Notes under the pieces: generated by a model
The model's input: the letters and a program-made list of their open reading frames with translations, nothing else
The model's database searches: none
Told to the model about the DNA's origin: nothing
Part shown: in pieces, positions 14,737-23,608 of the stretch
Layout: every line of letters begins with the position of its first letter
Numbering within the stretch: position 1 is the first letter of the stretch
Assembly: GCA_017409405.1 (NCBI GenBank)
Contig: JAFQSU010000024.1
Coordinates: 1 to 35,351 of the forward strand
Direction: 5' to 3'
DNA: 35,351 nt
Origin: Oscillospiraceae bacterium
GTDB taxonomy: Bacteria > Bacillota > Clostridia > Oscillospirales > JAAYXM01
Translations under genes and position numbers: made by a program

Positions 14737-16233
14737 ATGAATTATTTCAGTACGCGCGACACGTCGCTTCGGCTTTCGTCTGCTGAAGCGATAGTAAGGG
14801 GTCTCAGTAAGGACGGCGGCTTGTTCTGCCCTGAGAGCATACCGAAGTTTACTGACGAGGAGAAGGCATTTTTAATTAGCGCAAGCTATCAGAAGCGTGC
14901 AGCCCTCGTTCTCGGAAAGTTCCTTACTGATTTTTCGGAAGAAGAGCTTATCTCTTTTGCCGAGAAAGCATACAGCAGTGAAAAATTTGATACGGAAGCT
15001 GTTGCACCGGTACATATGCTCGAAAAAAATCTGGGCATTCTTGAACTGTGGCACGGTCCTACCTGTGCGTTTAAGGATATGGCTCTTCAAATGCTGCCGT
15101 ATCTTCTCTCGTCATCCCTAAAAAAGACAGGAGAAAAGCGCACGGCAAGCATACTTGTTGCAACGTCGGGCGATACAGGTAAGGCGGCACTTGAGGGCTT
15201 TGCCGATGTTGAGGGCACAAAAATTGCTGTTTTCTATCCCAAGGACGGCGTAAGCAAGATTCAGGAGCGTCAGATGACAACGCAGTCGGGAGAAAATGTA
15301 TACGTTTCCTCTGTTGTCGGTAATTTTGACGATGTTCAGTCTGCCATGAAGGAGATATTCTCTGATGAAGAAATCCGCGGCAAGGCATCTGAAAATGGCT
15401 GCATCTTCTCATCTGCAAACTCTATCAACTGGGGCAGAGCTGTTCCGCAGATTGCCTATTATGTTTCGGGATACTTTGATTTGCTCAAAAACGGTGCAAT
15501 AAGCGAGGATGATGAGATTAACGTCTGTGTCCCCACCGGCAATTTCGGAAACATTCTTGCTGCCTTCTATGCCCGTGAGATGGGCATCCCGATTAAAAAG
15601 TTCATCTGTGCATCAAACTCAAACAATGTTCTGACAGATTTCTTCAAGGACGGAAAGTACGACAAAAACCGCCAGTTCCACGTAACTGCATCCCCTGCAA
15701 TGGATATTCTTGTTTCAAGCAACCTTGAACGTCTTATTTTCAACATGTCCGGCAATGACGATAAGACTGTCAGAAAGTACATGTCAAAGCTTCAGAGCGA
15801 CGGTGCCTATACTGTTAGTGCGGAGATTTTCTCACGTATTTCAGATTTGTTCTACGGCGGCTGCTGTGATGATGTAAAAACATTAAAAACAATTTCTGAT
15901 GTTTTCAGTGAACATAACTATCTTATCGATACACACACTGCAGTAGCGGTGAACGTCTACAAAAAGTATGCAGAGGAGACACAGGACGGTGCGGTTACCC
16001 TTCTCGCTTCGACGGCAAGTCCGTTCAAGTTTGCGGACAGTGTTCTTTCTGCACTTGGTATAGATATTTCCTCCGGCGGCGAAGAGCTTCTTGAAATTCT
16101 TTCAAAGACGACAAAGCAGAAGGTGCCGGCTCCGCTCGCTTCTATTTTTGAAAAAGAAGAGCGCTTCCTCAATACGGCAAACAGGGAAGACCTTGCCGAT
16201 GTAGTTCTTAAGTTCACCGAGGGTACGGTTTAA
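14737..16233 (+). CDS. thrC: Threonine synthase
   Basis: Threonine synthase converts O-phosphohomoserine to threonine with PLP. The 498-aa product is of the long bacterial class: MNYFSTRD...RLSSAEAIVRGLSKDGGLFCP at the N-terminus, LELWHGPTCAFKDMALQ with the PLP lysine Lys113, LVATSGDTGKAALEGF (phosphate-binding), and VPTGNFGNILAAFYA. The ATG at 14737 is preceded by GGAGGACTTAGC; an in-frame ATG 45 nt upstream lies inside yraN and lacks a site. It is followed without any gap by the metallophosphoesterase. No hom or thrB is adjacent. Confidence 0.96.
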   Translation: MNYFSTRDTSLRLSSAEAIVRGLSKDGGLFCPESIPKFTDEEKAFLISASYQKRAALVLGKFLTDFSEEELISFAEKAYSSEKFDTEAVAPVHMLEKNLGILELWHGPTCAFKDMALQMLPYLLSSSLKKTGEKRTASILVATSGDTGKAALEGFADVEGTKIAVFYPKDGVSKIQERQMTTQSGENVYVSSVVGNFDDVQSAMKEIFSDEEIRGKASENGCIFSSANSINWGRAVPQIAYYVSGYFDLLKNGAISEDDEINVCVPTGNFGNILAAFYAREMGIPIKKFICASNSNNVLTDFFKDGKYDKNRQFHVTASPAMDILVSSNLERLIFNMSGNDDKTVRKYMSKLQSDGAYTVSAEIFSRISDLFYGGCCDDVKTLKTISDVFSEHNYLIDTHTAVAVNVYKKYAEETQDGAVTLLASTASPFKFADSVLSALGIDISSGGEELLEILSKTTKQKVPAPLASIFEKEERFLNTANREDLADVVLKFTEGTV

Positions 16234-16923
16234 ATGGCGATTTACACAATCTCCGACCTGCACCTTTCAAAGGCTGTAAATAAGCCGATGGATGTGTTCG
16301 GTCCGTTGTGGGAGGATTACGAAAACCGTATTCTGCAAGGCTTTGAAATGCTGACAGACGATGACATCACGGTCATTCCGGGAGATATATCGTGGGGTAT
16401 GTCGCTTTCAGAATCACTTCCCGATTTCAAGTTCATCGATGCTCTGCCGGGCAAAAAAATCATTTCAAAAGGCAATCACGATTACTGGTGGGAGACGGCA
16501 ACAAAAATCAAGCGTTTTTTTGCAGAAAACGATATTACAACGATTGACCTTCTTCATAATAACGCCTATAGAGTGGGAAATACCGCAATATGCGGAACAC
16601 GGGGATGGTTTTATGAGGAAGAAACCGGGAACAGCAGAAAGATATATGACCGTGAAATAGGAAGGCTTCGCATGTCTCTTGAAGAGGGGAAAAAGCTCGG
16701 TGCAGATGAACTTGTGTGTTTTCTGCATTATCCGCCGATATGCAACGGATATGAGTGTGAGGAAATCACCGATATGCTCTCCCTCTACGGTGTAAGCAAG
16801 TGCTTTTACGGTCATCTTCACGGATACGGGCACAAAAGTGCGTTCTGCGGTATGCATAAAAATGTGGACTATATTCTCGTTTCTGCCGATTATCTTTCTT
16901 TTAAACCGTTTTTTGTAGGATAA
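16234..16923 (+). CDS. Calcineurin-like metallophosphoesterase
   Basis: The 229-aa protein carries all the dimetal phosphoesterase motifs: SDLHLS (Asp8, His10), PGDISWG, KGNHDYWWET, FLHYPPICNG and GHLHGYGH. The substrate cannot be told. Similar Firmicutes proteins are annotated only as cytoplasmic phosphohydrolases. Its ATG follows the thrC stop with no space, so it depends on translational coupling or a ribosome-binding site inside thrC. No terminator is visible after it; the next 150 nt is an A-rich stretch leading into the tig promoter. Confidence 0.9.
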   Translation: MAIYTISDLHLSKAVNKPMDVFGPLWEDYENRILQGFEMLTDDDITVIPGDISWGMSLSESLPDFKFIDALPGKKIISKGNHDYWWETATKIKRFFAENDITTIDLLHNNAYRVGNTAICGTRGWFYEEETGNSRKIYDREIGRLRMSLEEGKKLGADELVCFLHYPPICNGYECEEITDMLSLYGVSKCFYGHLHGYGHKSAFCGMHKNVDYILVSADYLSFKPFFVG

Positions 16924-17029
16924 AAGCACCAAAAAAACGGAGAAACAACGGAAGAAACTTCAACAAAGTAACAAAAGATATAAAAATTTTAAAAAAATAA
17001 AAAAATATGTGGAAAATTTGGTTAAAATC

Positions 17030-17038
17030 TGTTACAAT
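17030..17038 (+). promoter_or_regulatory. Extended -10 promoter of tig
   Basis: TGTTACAAT combines a TACAAT -10 (17033-17038) with an upstream TG one base away. The -35 region (about 17010-17015, TGGAAA) is poor, as is common with extended -10 promoters. No CtsR-type tandem heptamer or CIRCE element is visible. Confidence 0.6.
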
Positions 17039-17075
17039 AATTAGGTTATAACCGATTCGAAAGGAATGGTCTCAA

Positions 17076-18566
17076 ATGAAGTTGAAATCAACAGAAAAAC
17101 TCGAGAACGGAAAGGTTTGTCTCGAAATCCAGGTAGAGAAGCCTGAATTTGATGATGCAATGCAGAAGGCATATCTCAAGAATAAAGCAAAAATCTCCGT
17201 TCCCGGATTCCGTAAAGGAAAGGCTCCGAGAGCTATGATCGAGCGTATGTACGGCAAGGGTGTATTTACAGAGGACGCAATCAATATTGCATACCCCGAT
17301 GCTTTTGAAGCAGCTGTTAAGGAAAGCGGATACGAGCCGGTTGACTATCCGGAGGTTGAGCTTGTAGATATTAACGAAGACGGCTTCACAATGAAGGCAA
17401 CCGTTTCGGTAAAGCCTGAAGTTAAGCTCGGAAAGTATAAGGGCATTGAGGCTGCAAAGCCTGCTGTTTCCGTCACCAAGAAGGACGTTGATGCAGAGCT
17501 TAAGCTCATGCTTGAGAAAAACTCCCGTCTTATCACGGTTGACCGTGCAGCTAAGGACGGCGATACGGTTGTTATCGACTTTGAAGGCTTTGTTGACGGT
17601 GTTGCCTTTGAAGGCGGCAAGAGCGAAAATCACAGCCTGAAGCTTGGTTCAAATCAGTTTATTCCGGGCTTTGAGGATCAGCTTGTCGGCAAGAGCGCAG
17701 GTGAGGAATGCGACGTAAACGTTACTTTCCCGAAGGAATACCATGCAGATGACCTTTCCGGTAAGGATGCAGTCTTTAAGGTAAAGGTTCATGAGGTCAA
17801 AGAAACAGAGCTTCCGGCTCTTGATGATGAGTTTGCAAAGGACGTTTCTGAATTTGAAACACTTGATGAGCTTAAGAAGAGCATTGAAAAGAAAATCCGT
17901 GAGAGCCGCGAAAAGGTTGCAAACGATACTTTTGATGATGTTATTCTCAAAGAAGTTGTCAAGGGTATGAAGGTTGACATCCCTGAGGTTATGATTGATA
18001 ACCAGCTTGATCAGATTTGCTCTGACTTCGGTCAGCGTCTCCAGATGCAGGGCATCACTCTTGAACAGTACCTTGAAATGATGCAGTCCAACATGGATGA
18101 TTTCCGCAAGAACTTCCGTGAGCAGGCTGAAGCACAGGTTAAGTCACGTCTTGCACTTGAGGCTGTTTCAAAGGCTGAGGGTCTTGAGCCTACAGATGAA
18201 GATGTTGATGCAGAGTATAAGAAGCTTTCTGAGCAGTACGGGATGGAAGAAGAGCGTATTCGCGGTTTCCTCCCTGTTGAGGCTATGAAGAGTGACCTTT
18301 ACACAATTAAGGCTCTTGCATTCATCCGCGACAATGCCGTTGTTAAGGCACCTGCTAAGAAGACTGCTGCAAAGAAGCCGGCAGAAAAGGCTGATGCAGC
18401 TGAGGCTGAAAAGAAGCCTGCTGCTAAGAAGACCTCCACTGCCAAGAAGACAACAACAGCAAAGACCGCTTCTGCAGATAAGCCGAAGACTACAAAGTCT
18501 GCAACTGCTGCAAAGAAGCCGGCAGCTAAAAAGAGCACTGCAAAGAAAGCAGAGTCAGAAGAATAA
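17076..18566 (+). CDS. tig: Trigger factor with Lys/Ala-rich C-terminal tail
   Basis: Trigger factor is the ribosome-bound chaperone and prolyl isomerase for nascent chains. The N-terminal domain has the ribosome-docking GFRKGKAP at residues 44-51. An FKBP-type domain lies at about 155-245 (DGDTVVIDFEGFVDGVAFEGG, QFIPGFEDQLVGKSAGEE), then a helical chaperone domain ends near residue 423. The last 73 residues (424-496) are an unusual low-complexity tail of Lys, Ala, Pro and Thr with repeated AAKKPA and TAKKT units; I count 22 lysines by eye. Standard trigger factors stop near residue 430. The ATG at 17076 has AAAGGA upstream. It heads the tig-clpP-clpX-lon group. Confidence 0.96.
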   Translation: MKLKSTEKLENGKVCLEIQVEKPEFDDAMQKAYLKNKAKISVPGFRKGKAPRAMIERMYGKGVFTEDAINIAYPDAFEAAVKESGYEPVDYPEVELVDINEDGFTMKATVSVKPEVKLGKYKGIEAAKPAVSVTKKDVDAELKLMLEKNSRLITVDRAAKDGDTVVIDFEGFVDGVAFEGGKSENHSLKLGSNQFIPGFEDQLVGKSAGEECDVNVTFPKEYHADDLSGKDAVFKVKVHEVKETELPALDDEFAKDVSEFETLDELKKSIEKKIRESREKVANDTFDDVILKEVVKGMKVDIPEVMIDNQLDQICSDFGQRLQMQGITLEQYLEMMQSNMDDFRKNFREQAEAQVKSRLALEAVSKAEGLEPTDEDVDAEYKKLSEQYGMEEERIRGFLPVEAMKSDLYTIKALAFIRDNAVVKAPAKKTAAKKPAEKADAAEAEKKPAAKKTSTAKKTTTAKTASADKPKTTKSATAAKKPAAKKSTAKKAESEE

Positions 18567-18598
18567 TTTTCCAAAAACTGAGCATAATCTATACATAG

Positions 18599-18634
18599 GA
18601 TAGGCGGGAGGAGTTTTTCCTCGCGCCTATCTTT
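18599..18634 (+). terminator. Hairpin (attenuator-like) between tig and clpP
   Basis: GATAGGCGGGAGG pairs with CCTCGCGCCTATC (13 positions with one G-G mismatch, loop AGTTTTT) and is followed by only TTTG. It may reduce but probably does not fully stop readthrough from tig into clpP. Confidence 0.55.
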
Positions 18635-18663
18635 GAAAAATGAGAACAGGAGAGTGACCCCAA

Positions 18664-19248
18664 ATGAGTTTAGTCCCTATGGTAGTCGAACAGACAAATC
18701 GCGGTGAGCGTTCTTATGACATCTTCTCACGTCTTTTGAATGACAGAATCATTATTTTGTCCGAAGAGGTTAACGATACTACCGCATCATTGATTGTTGC
18801 ACAGCTTTTATATCTTGAATCCCAGGACCCGGATAAGGATATTGATTTTTATATCAATTCTCCCGGCGGCTCAATTACTGCAGGTATGGCAATATACGAT
18901 ACAATGCAGTATATAAAGTGTGATGTTTCGACAATTTGTGTGGGCATGGCGGCATCTATGGGAGCTTTTCTTCTTGCTTCCGGCGCACCCGGAAAGCGCC
19001 TTGCTTTGCCTAATTCCGAAATTATGATTCACCAGCCTCTTTCGGGTATGCAGGGACAGGCTACGGATATAAAAATTCATGCCGACCGCATTATCAGAAT
19101 AAAGTCGCACCTCAACTCAATTCTTTCAAGTGTTACCGGAAAGCCTCTTGAGGTAATTGAGCAGGACACAGAGCGCGACAACTTCATGACAGCAGAAGAA
19201 GCTATGAAATACGGTCTCATTGACCGTGTTATCACCAAAAGACAGTAG
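18664..19248 (+). CDS. clpP: ATP-dependent Clp protease proteolytic subunit
   Basis: ClpP forms the tetradecameric serine-protease barrel fed by ClpX. The 194-aa sequence holds the catalytic triad Ser98 (GMAASMGAF), His123 (MIHQPL) and Asp172 (TERDNFM). It also has the N-terminal axial loop [17 protein letters not shown] and [16 protein letters not shown]. Length is typical, and the propeptide is very short. The start at ATG 18664 is followed by SLVP. It lies 97 nt after tig and 29 nt before clpX, whose product is its unfoldase partner. Confidence 0.98.
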   Translation: MSLVPMVVEQTNRGERSYDIFSRLLNDRIIILSEEVNDTTASLIVAQLLYLESQDPDKDIDFYINSPGGSITAGMAIYDTMQYIKCDVSTICVGMAASMGAFLLASGAPGKRLALPNSEIMIHQPLSGMQGQATDIKIHADRIIRIKSHLNSILSSVTGKPLEVIEQDTERDNFMTAEEAMKYGLIDRVITKRQ

Positions 19249-19277
19249 TTTAGATTATTTTTGGAACGGAGTATTGT

Positions 19278-20528
19278 ATGTCTGACAGTAAAAAACAAAT
19301 TATCTGCTCGTTTTGCGGAGAAGAGATAAAGCCGGGCACACAGGTGCTTGCCGGCCTTAACGGTTATATCTGCGAAAACTGTGTTGATGCATGTAAAGAA
19401 TATCTTGACTCACTTGAGCAGGCTGAGCACGCCGAAATGGGTGGAAAGGCAAAGTCCTTGACAGTGCTTAAACCGCGTGAAATACACGAAAAGCTTGATG
19501 AATATATTGTCGGTCAGGACAGTGCAAAGCTTACGCTTAGTGTCGCTGTATATAACCATTACAAAAGAATTCTCAACGATGAGCCCAACGATGTAGAGCT
19601 TCAGAAAAGCAATATACTTATGATAGGACCTACGGGCTCCGGAAAAACTCTTTTTGCACAAACCCTTGCAAAGATGTTGAACGTTCCGTTTGCCATTGCA
19701 GATGCGACCACGCTTACCGAAGCCGGATATGTAGGTGAAGACGTTGAAAACATTCTTCTGCGCCTGATTCAGGCTGCTGATTATGATATCGAGGCGGCAG
19801 AGCGCGGAATTATATTTATTGATGAGATAGACAAAATAGCCAGAAAGAGCGAGAACACATCAATCACTCGTGACGTTTCGGGCGAGGGTGTCCAGCAGGC
19901 AATTCTCAAAATTCTTGAAGGAACCGTTGCAAATGTTCCTCCGCAGGGCGGAAGAAAGCATCCGCACCAGGAATTTATACAGATTGATACAAAAAATATC
20001 CTGTTTATATGCGGCGGTGCATTTGATGGGATAGAAAAGGTTATATCAAAGCGTAAAACCCAAAAGGGAATAGGCTTCGGTTCCGAGGTTGTTTCCAAAG
20101 CAAAAGAAGACAAGGCATCACTTCTTGCAGATGTCCAGCCGCACGACCTTTTAAAGTTCGGTATTATTCCTGAGCTTGTGGGAAGACTTCCTGTTATTGC
20201 ACCACTGACTCCTCTTGATAAGGATGCAATGATAAGCATTCTTACAAAACCGAAGAACGCACTTACAAAGCAGTATAAGCGCTTGCTTGATATGGACGGT
20301 GTCAAGCTTGAGTTTGAGCCGTCGGCACTTGAAGCAATAGCAGAGCTTGCTATTGAACGTGAAATCGGTGCGCGCGGTTTGCGTGCTGTTGTTGAGGGCG
20401 TCATGCAGAAAATAATGTATGAGGTTCCGTCTGAGCCTGATATTATAGGTGTAACTGTAACCGAAGCATCTGTCAGAGAAAAGGCAGAGCCCGAAATTTT
20501 ACGAAAAGAAAGAAAACTTGCACAGTAA
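19278..20528 (+). CDS. clpX: ATP-dependent Clp protease ATP-binding subunit ClpX
   Basis: ClpX is the hexameric AAA+ unfoldase that feeds substrates to ClpP. The 416-aa protein has the N-terminal zinc-binding domain with Cys10, Cys13, Cys32 and Cys35. It also has Walker [13 protein letters not shown], Walker [12 protein letters not shown] and the pore-loop/sensor region [13 protein letters not shown], where the IGF loop is seen as KGIGFGSEV for ClpP docking. The arginine-finger/sensor 2 region is [11 protein letters not shown]. It is normal in length. An ATG at 19278 with ACGGAG upstream is used. It is separated by 13 nt from lon. Confidence 0.98.
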   Translation: MSDSKKQIICSFCGEEIKPGTQVLAGLNGYICENCVDACKEYLDSLEQAEHAEMGGKAKSLTVLKPREIHEKLDEYIVGQDSAKLTLSVAVYNHYKRILNDEPNDVELQKSNILMIGPTGSGKTLFAQTLAKMLNVPFAIADATTLTEAGYVGEDVENILLRLIQAADYDIEAAERGIIFIDEIDKIARKSENTSITRDVSGEGVQQAILKILEGTVANVPPQGGRKHPHQEFIQIDTKNILFICGGAFDGIEKVISKRKTQKGIGFGSEVVSKAKEDKASLLADVQPHDLLKFGIIPELVGRLPVIAPLTPLDKDAMISILTKPKNALTKQYKRLLDMDGVKLEFEPSALEAIAELAIEREIGARGLRAVVEGVMQKIMYEVPSEPDIIGVTVTEASVREKAEPEILRKERKLAQ

Positions 20529-20541
20529 AGGAGAAACAAAA

Positions 20542-22971
20542 ATGCCTGAGAATACAACGAGAAGAAGCATAATGCCGGTTCTTCCGCTTCGTGGGCTTAC
20601 GGCATTTCCGCATATGATGCTCAATTTTGACGTTGGGCGTGATAAGTCGATGAAATCTCTTGATGATGCAATGGCAAAAAACCAAAACATTTTTCTTGTT
20701 GCACAGAAAGAGATAAGAACTGACAACCCGACAGCGGATGATATATATTCAATAGGAACTGTTGCAAAGGTAAAGCAGGTGCTTCGTTTTCCTGCAAATA
20801 ATGTAAGAGTTCTCGTTGAGGGCATTTACCGTGCAAAGATAGTAAATGTCACCCACATTGACCCTTTTATTGAAGCTGAAGTTGAAGAGCTTATAACTCC
20901 GAAAGCCCGTGAGAACAGTGTTCGCTGTGAGGCGCTCATGCGTTCTGCACAGGAGCTTTTTTCGGAGTATCTTGAGTATGCGCCGAAGCTCGCTCCCGAC
21001 GTTATGCTGAATGTAATTTCAGCAGAAACCATGGGGGATCTTGCAGACTATATCGCACAGAGCATCCCTGCAAAATTCACAAACAAGCAGGAGGTGTTAG
21101 AGGAGCTTCATCCATACAAACGCCTTACGCTTGTGAGCAAGCTGCTTGCACGTGAGCTTGAAATCTTCAAGGTGGAGAGCAATATCGCAGGTAAGGTTCA
21201 GGAGCAGATGGATAAGAATCAGCGTGATTACTTCCTGCGTGAACAGATGAAGGCTATCCATGAAGAGCTTGGCGATGACGATGATGTCGAAAACGAATAT
21301 GAAGGATATCTTAAGAAGATTCATCAGGCAGCCCTTCCGGATGAAGTAAATGAGAAGCTTATAAAAGAAGCCTCAAGACTTCGCAAGATGCAGTATAACT
21401 CTCCGGAAAGCTCTGTTGTCAGGACCTATCTTGATACAGTGCTTGAGCTTCCGTGGAACAAAGCCACCAAGGACAAACTCAATATTGAAAGTGCGAAAAA
21501 AGTTCTTGACCGTGACCACTACGGTATGGAAAAGGTCAAAGAACGCATACTTGAGTTTCTTGCAGTAAAGAAGCTCAATCCTGAAAGCTCCGGTCAGATT
21601 ATATGTCTTGTCGGTCCTCCGGGTGTAGGTAAAACCTCCATCGGCAAAAGCATTGCTCAGGCAATGGGAAGAAAGTTTGCCCGTCTGTCCCTCGGCGGTG
21701 TGCGTGATGAGGCAGATATCCGCGGTCACAGAAAGACATATATCGGTTCAATGCCCGGACGCATAATGAACGCCGTCAAGACTGCCGGTTCAAAAAATGC
21801 ACTGATTCTTCTCGATGAAATAGATAAAATGTCAAGCGATTTCAGAGGCGACCCGTCTGCGGCAATGCTCGAAGTTCTTGATACGGAGCAAAATGTTGCG
21901 TTCCGAGACCACTATCTCGAAATCCCGTTTGACCTTTCTGATGTTCTGTTTGTCACAACTGCAAACACTACATCTACCATTCCGCTTCCGCTTCTTGACC
22001 GTATGGAGGTCATTGAGCTTACGAGCTATACGGTTGAGGATAAATTCCACATAGCTAAAAACCACCTCATTAAGAAGCAAATGAAGAAGAACGGAATAAC
22101 GTCTTCAATGCTTAAAATCTCGGACGACGCGGTGTATAAGATTATCTCTGACTACACGCGCGAAGCCGGTGTGCGAACGCTTGAGCGGGAAATCGGCACA
22201 CTGATGCGCAAGGTTGCAAAAGCTGTTGTGTCGCAAAATTTAAATAAAATTAAAATAACCGCCCAAAATCTTTCGGACTATTTAGGCGTTGAAAAGTATA
22301 AGGATGAAAAGCTTTCTGACGGAAAAGAGGCAGGCGTTGTCAACGGGCTTGCATGGACATCTGTCGGCGGCGAAATTCTTGAGGTAGAAGTAAATGTTGT
22401 CGAGGGCTCAGGCAAGCTTGAAATAACAGGCAATCTCGGTACGGTTATGAATGAATCCGCAAAAGCGGCACTTACCTATGTCCGAAGCCGCGTAAACGAA
22501 TATAACATAGCACCGGATTTTTATAAGACACGTGATATTCACATCCATTTTCCTGAAGGTGCCATCCCGAAGGATGGACCGTCCGCAGGTATAACTATCG
22601 CTACAGCCCTTGTTTCTGCTTTGACTCAGGTTCCGGCAAGAAATGATATTGCAATGACCGGTGAGATTTCCATCAGAGGCAGGGTTCTTCCCATCGGAGG
22701 ACTTAAGGAAAAGACTATGGCGGCATACCGTCACGGTATAAAAACTGTCATTATCCCAGAGGACAACATGAAAGACCTTGAAGAAATTGACACAACGGTT
22801 CGTTCTGCATTATCTTTCTGTACTGCAGCTCATGCAGATGAAGTTATCAGGTGTGCACTTGATCTGTCGAAGGTAAAAAAGTGTACCCAAAAGGAAGAGA
22901 ACACGGCATATACCTCTGTTGTTGAAAAAACTCAACCGCAGCAGGGGAGTGTATCACGTATTCGCCAGTAG
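20542..22971 (+). CDS. lon: Lon protease (LonA type)
   Basis: Lon is a soluble hexameric AAA+ protease that degrades misfolded and regulatory proteins. The 809-aa product has the N-terminal substrate-binding domain (LPLRGLTAFPHMML onward) and a coiled helical section. Walker A is GPPGVGKTSIGKSIA and Walker B LILLDEIDKM, and the C-terminal protease domain carries catalytic Ser in KDGPSAGITIATAL and Lys in GGLKEKTMAAYR. The last 30 or so residues form a polar extension beyond the usual end. ATG 20542 is chosen because AAAGGAGAAACAAAA precedes it; an in-frame ATG 24 nt earlier overlaps the end of clpX. Confidence 0.97.
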   Translation: MPENTTRRSIMPVLPLRGLTAFPHMMLNFDVGRDKSMKSLDDAMAKNQNIFLVAQKEIRTDNPTADDIYSIGTVAKVKQVLRFPANNVRVLVEGIYRAKIVNVTHIDPFIEAEVEELITPKARENSVRCEALMRSAQELFSEYLEYAPKLAPDVMLNVISAETMGDLADYIAQSIPAKFTNKQEVLEELHPYKRLTLVSKLLARELEIFKVESNIAGKVQEQMDKNQRDYFLREQMKAIHEELGDDDDVENEYEGYLKKIHQAALPDEVNEKLIKEASRLRKMQYNSPESSVVRTYLDTVLELPWNKATKDKLNIESAKKVLDRDHYGMEKVKERILEFLAVKKLNPESSGQIICLVGPPGVGKTSIGKSIAQAMGRKFARLSLGGVRDEADIRGHRKTYIGSMPGRIMNAVKTAGSKNALILLDEIDKMSSDFRGDPSAAMLEVLDTEQNVAFRDHYLEIPFDLSDVLFVTTANTTSTIPLPLLDRMEVIELTSYTVEDKFHIAKNHLIKKQMKKNGITSSMLKISDDAVYKIISDYTREAGVRTLEREIGTLMRKVAKAVVSQNLNKIKITAQNLSDYLGVEKYKDEKLSDGKEAGVVNGLAWTSVGGEILEVEVNVVEGSGKLEITGNLGTVMNESAKAALTYVRSRVNEYNIAPDFYKTRDIHIHFPEGAIPKDGPSAGITIATALVSALTQVPARNDIAMTGEISIRGRVLPIGGLKEKTMAAYRHGIKTVIIPEDNMKDLEEIDTTVRSALSFCTAAHADEVIRCALDLSKVKKCTQKEENTAYTSVVEKTQPQQGSVSRIRQ

Positions 22972-22982
22972 GAGATGTTACC

Positions 22983-23585
22983 ATGACCATGAAGCCTAAT
23001 CTCAATCTGCATATTGCGGAGTTTGTCAAATCTGCGGCAAGCCCCGAAGGTTTTATTGATACTGACCTTCCGCAAATTATATTTGCAGGAAAGTCAAATG
23101 TCGGCAAGTCGTCTGTCATCAACAGAATACTCAACAGAAAAAACTTTGCAAGAGTTGGTGCTTCTCCCGGAAAAACGATACACATAAATTATTTTCTTAT
23201 TGACCAAAAAGCTTATTTCGTAGATTTACCCGGATACGGATACGCAAAGGTTTCAATGAGTGAGAAAAAACGTTGGGCAAAGCTCATTGAAACCTATCTC
23301 GGCAGAGACGAAGCCTTTTCGCTCGGCATTTTCATAGTGGATATTCGCCATAAGCCCACGGCAGACGATATGGTTATGGCAGAGTGGTTCATAAACTCGG
23401 GTATGCCGTTTTATATCGTGGCAAATAAGCATGACAAGCTCAAAAAGAATCAGGTAGAGCCTGCGATAGAGCTTATTGCCGATACCTTTAACGTACCTAA
23501 AGGTATCATCATCCCGTTTTCAGCAGAAAAGGGAACGGGGAAGGATGATCTTGTACGCATAATACAGAACACACTTGAAGAATAA
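22983..23585 (+). CDS. engB: Ribosome biogenesis GTP-binding protein EngB/YsxC
   Basis: EngB (YsxC, YihA) is an essential small GTPase for 50S subunit assembly. The 200-aa protein shows FAGKSNVGKSSVINRI (G1), SPGKTIHINYF (G2), VDLPGYGYAK (G3), VANKHDK (G4) and FSAEKGTG (G5), in normal linear order. It follows lon by 11 nt; the lon-engB pair is typical of Clostridia and Bacillus. The first of two nearby ATGs (22983) is preferred because TAGGAG overlapping the lon stop is 8 nt upstream. Confidence 0.96.
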   Translation: MTMKPNLNLHIAEFVKSAASPEGFIDTDLPQIIFAGKSNVGKSSVINRILNRKNFARVGASPGKTIHINYFLIDQKAYFVDLPGYGYAKVSMSEKKRWAKLIETYLGRDEAFSLGIFIVDIRHKPTADDMVMAEWFINSGMPFYIVANKHDKLKKNQVEPAIELIADTFNVPKGIIIPFSAEKGTGKDDLVRIIQNTLEE

Positions 23586-23608
23586 TTCGCCGATAAGGAG
23601 CCTCGCAA

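Noticed and set aside
16924-17029. Regulatory elements (CtsR or CIRCE sites) before the tig-clp operon, or a gene in this gap.
   Set aside because: The stretch is A-rich without the heptamer repeats, inverted repeat or any reading frame; only the extended -10 is supported.
18292-18603. Long Arg/Leu-rich open frame in another frame across the trigger factor tail.
   Set aside because: It is a by-product of the repeated AAG/GCT codons in the tail; no ribosome-binding site and unnatural composition.
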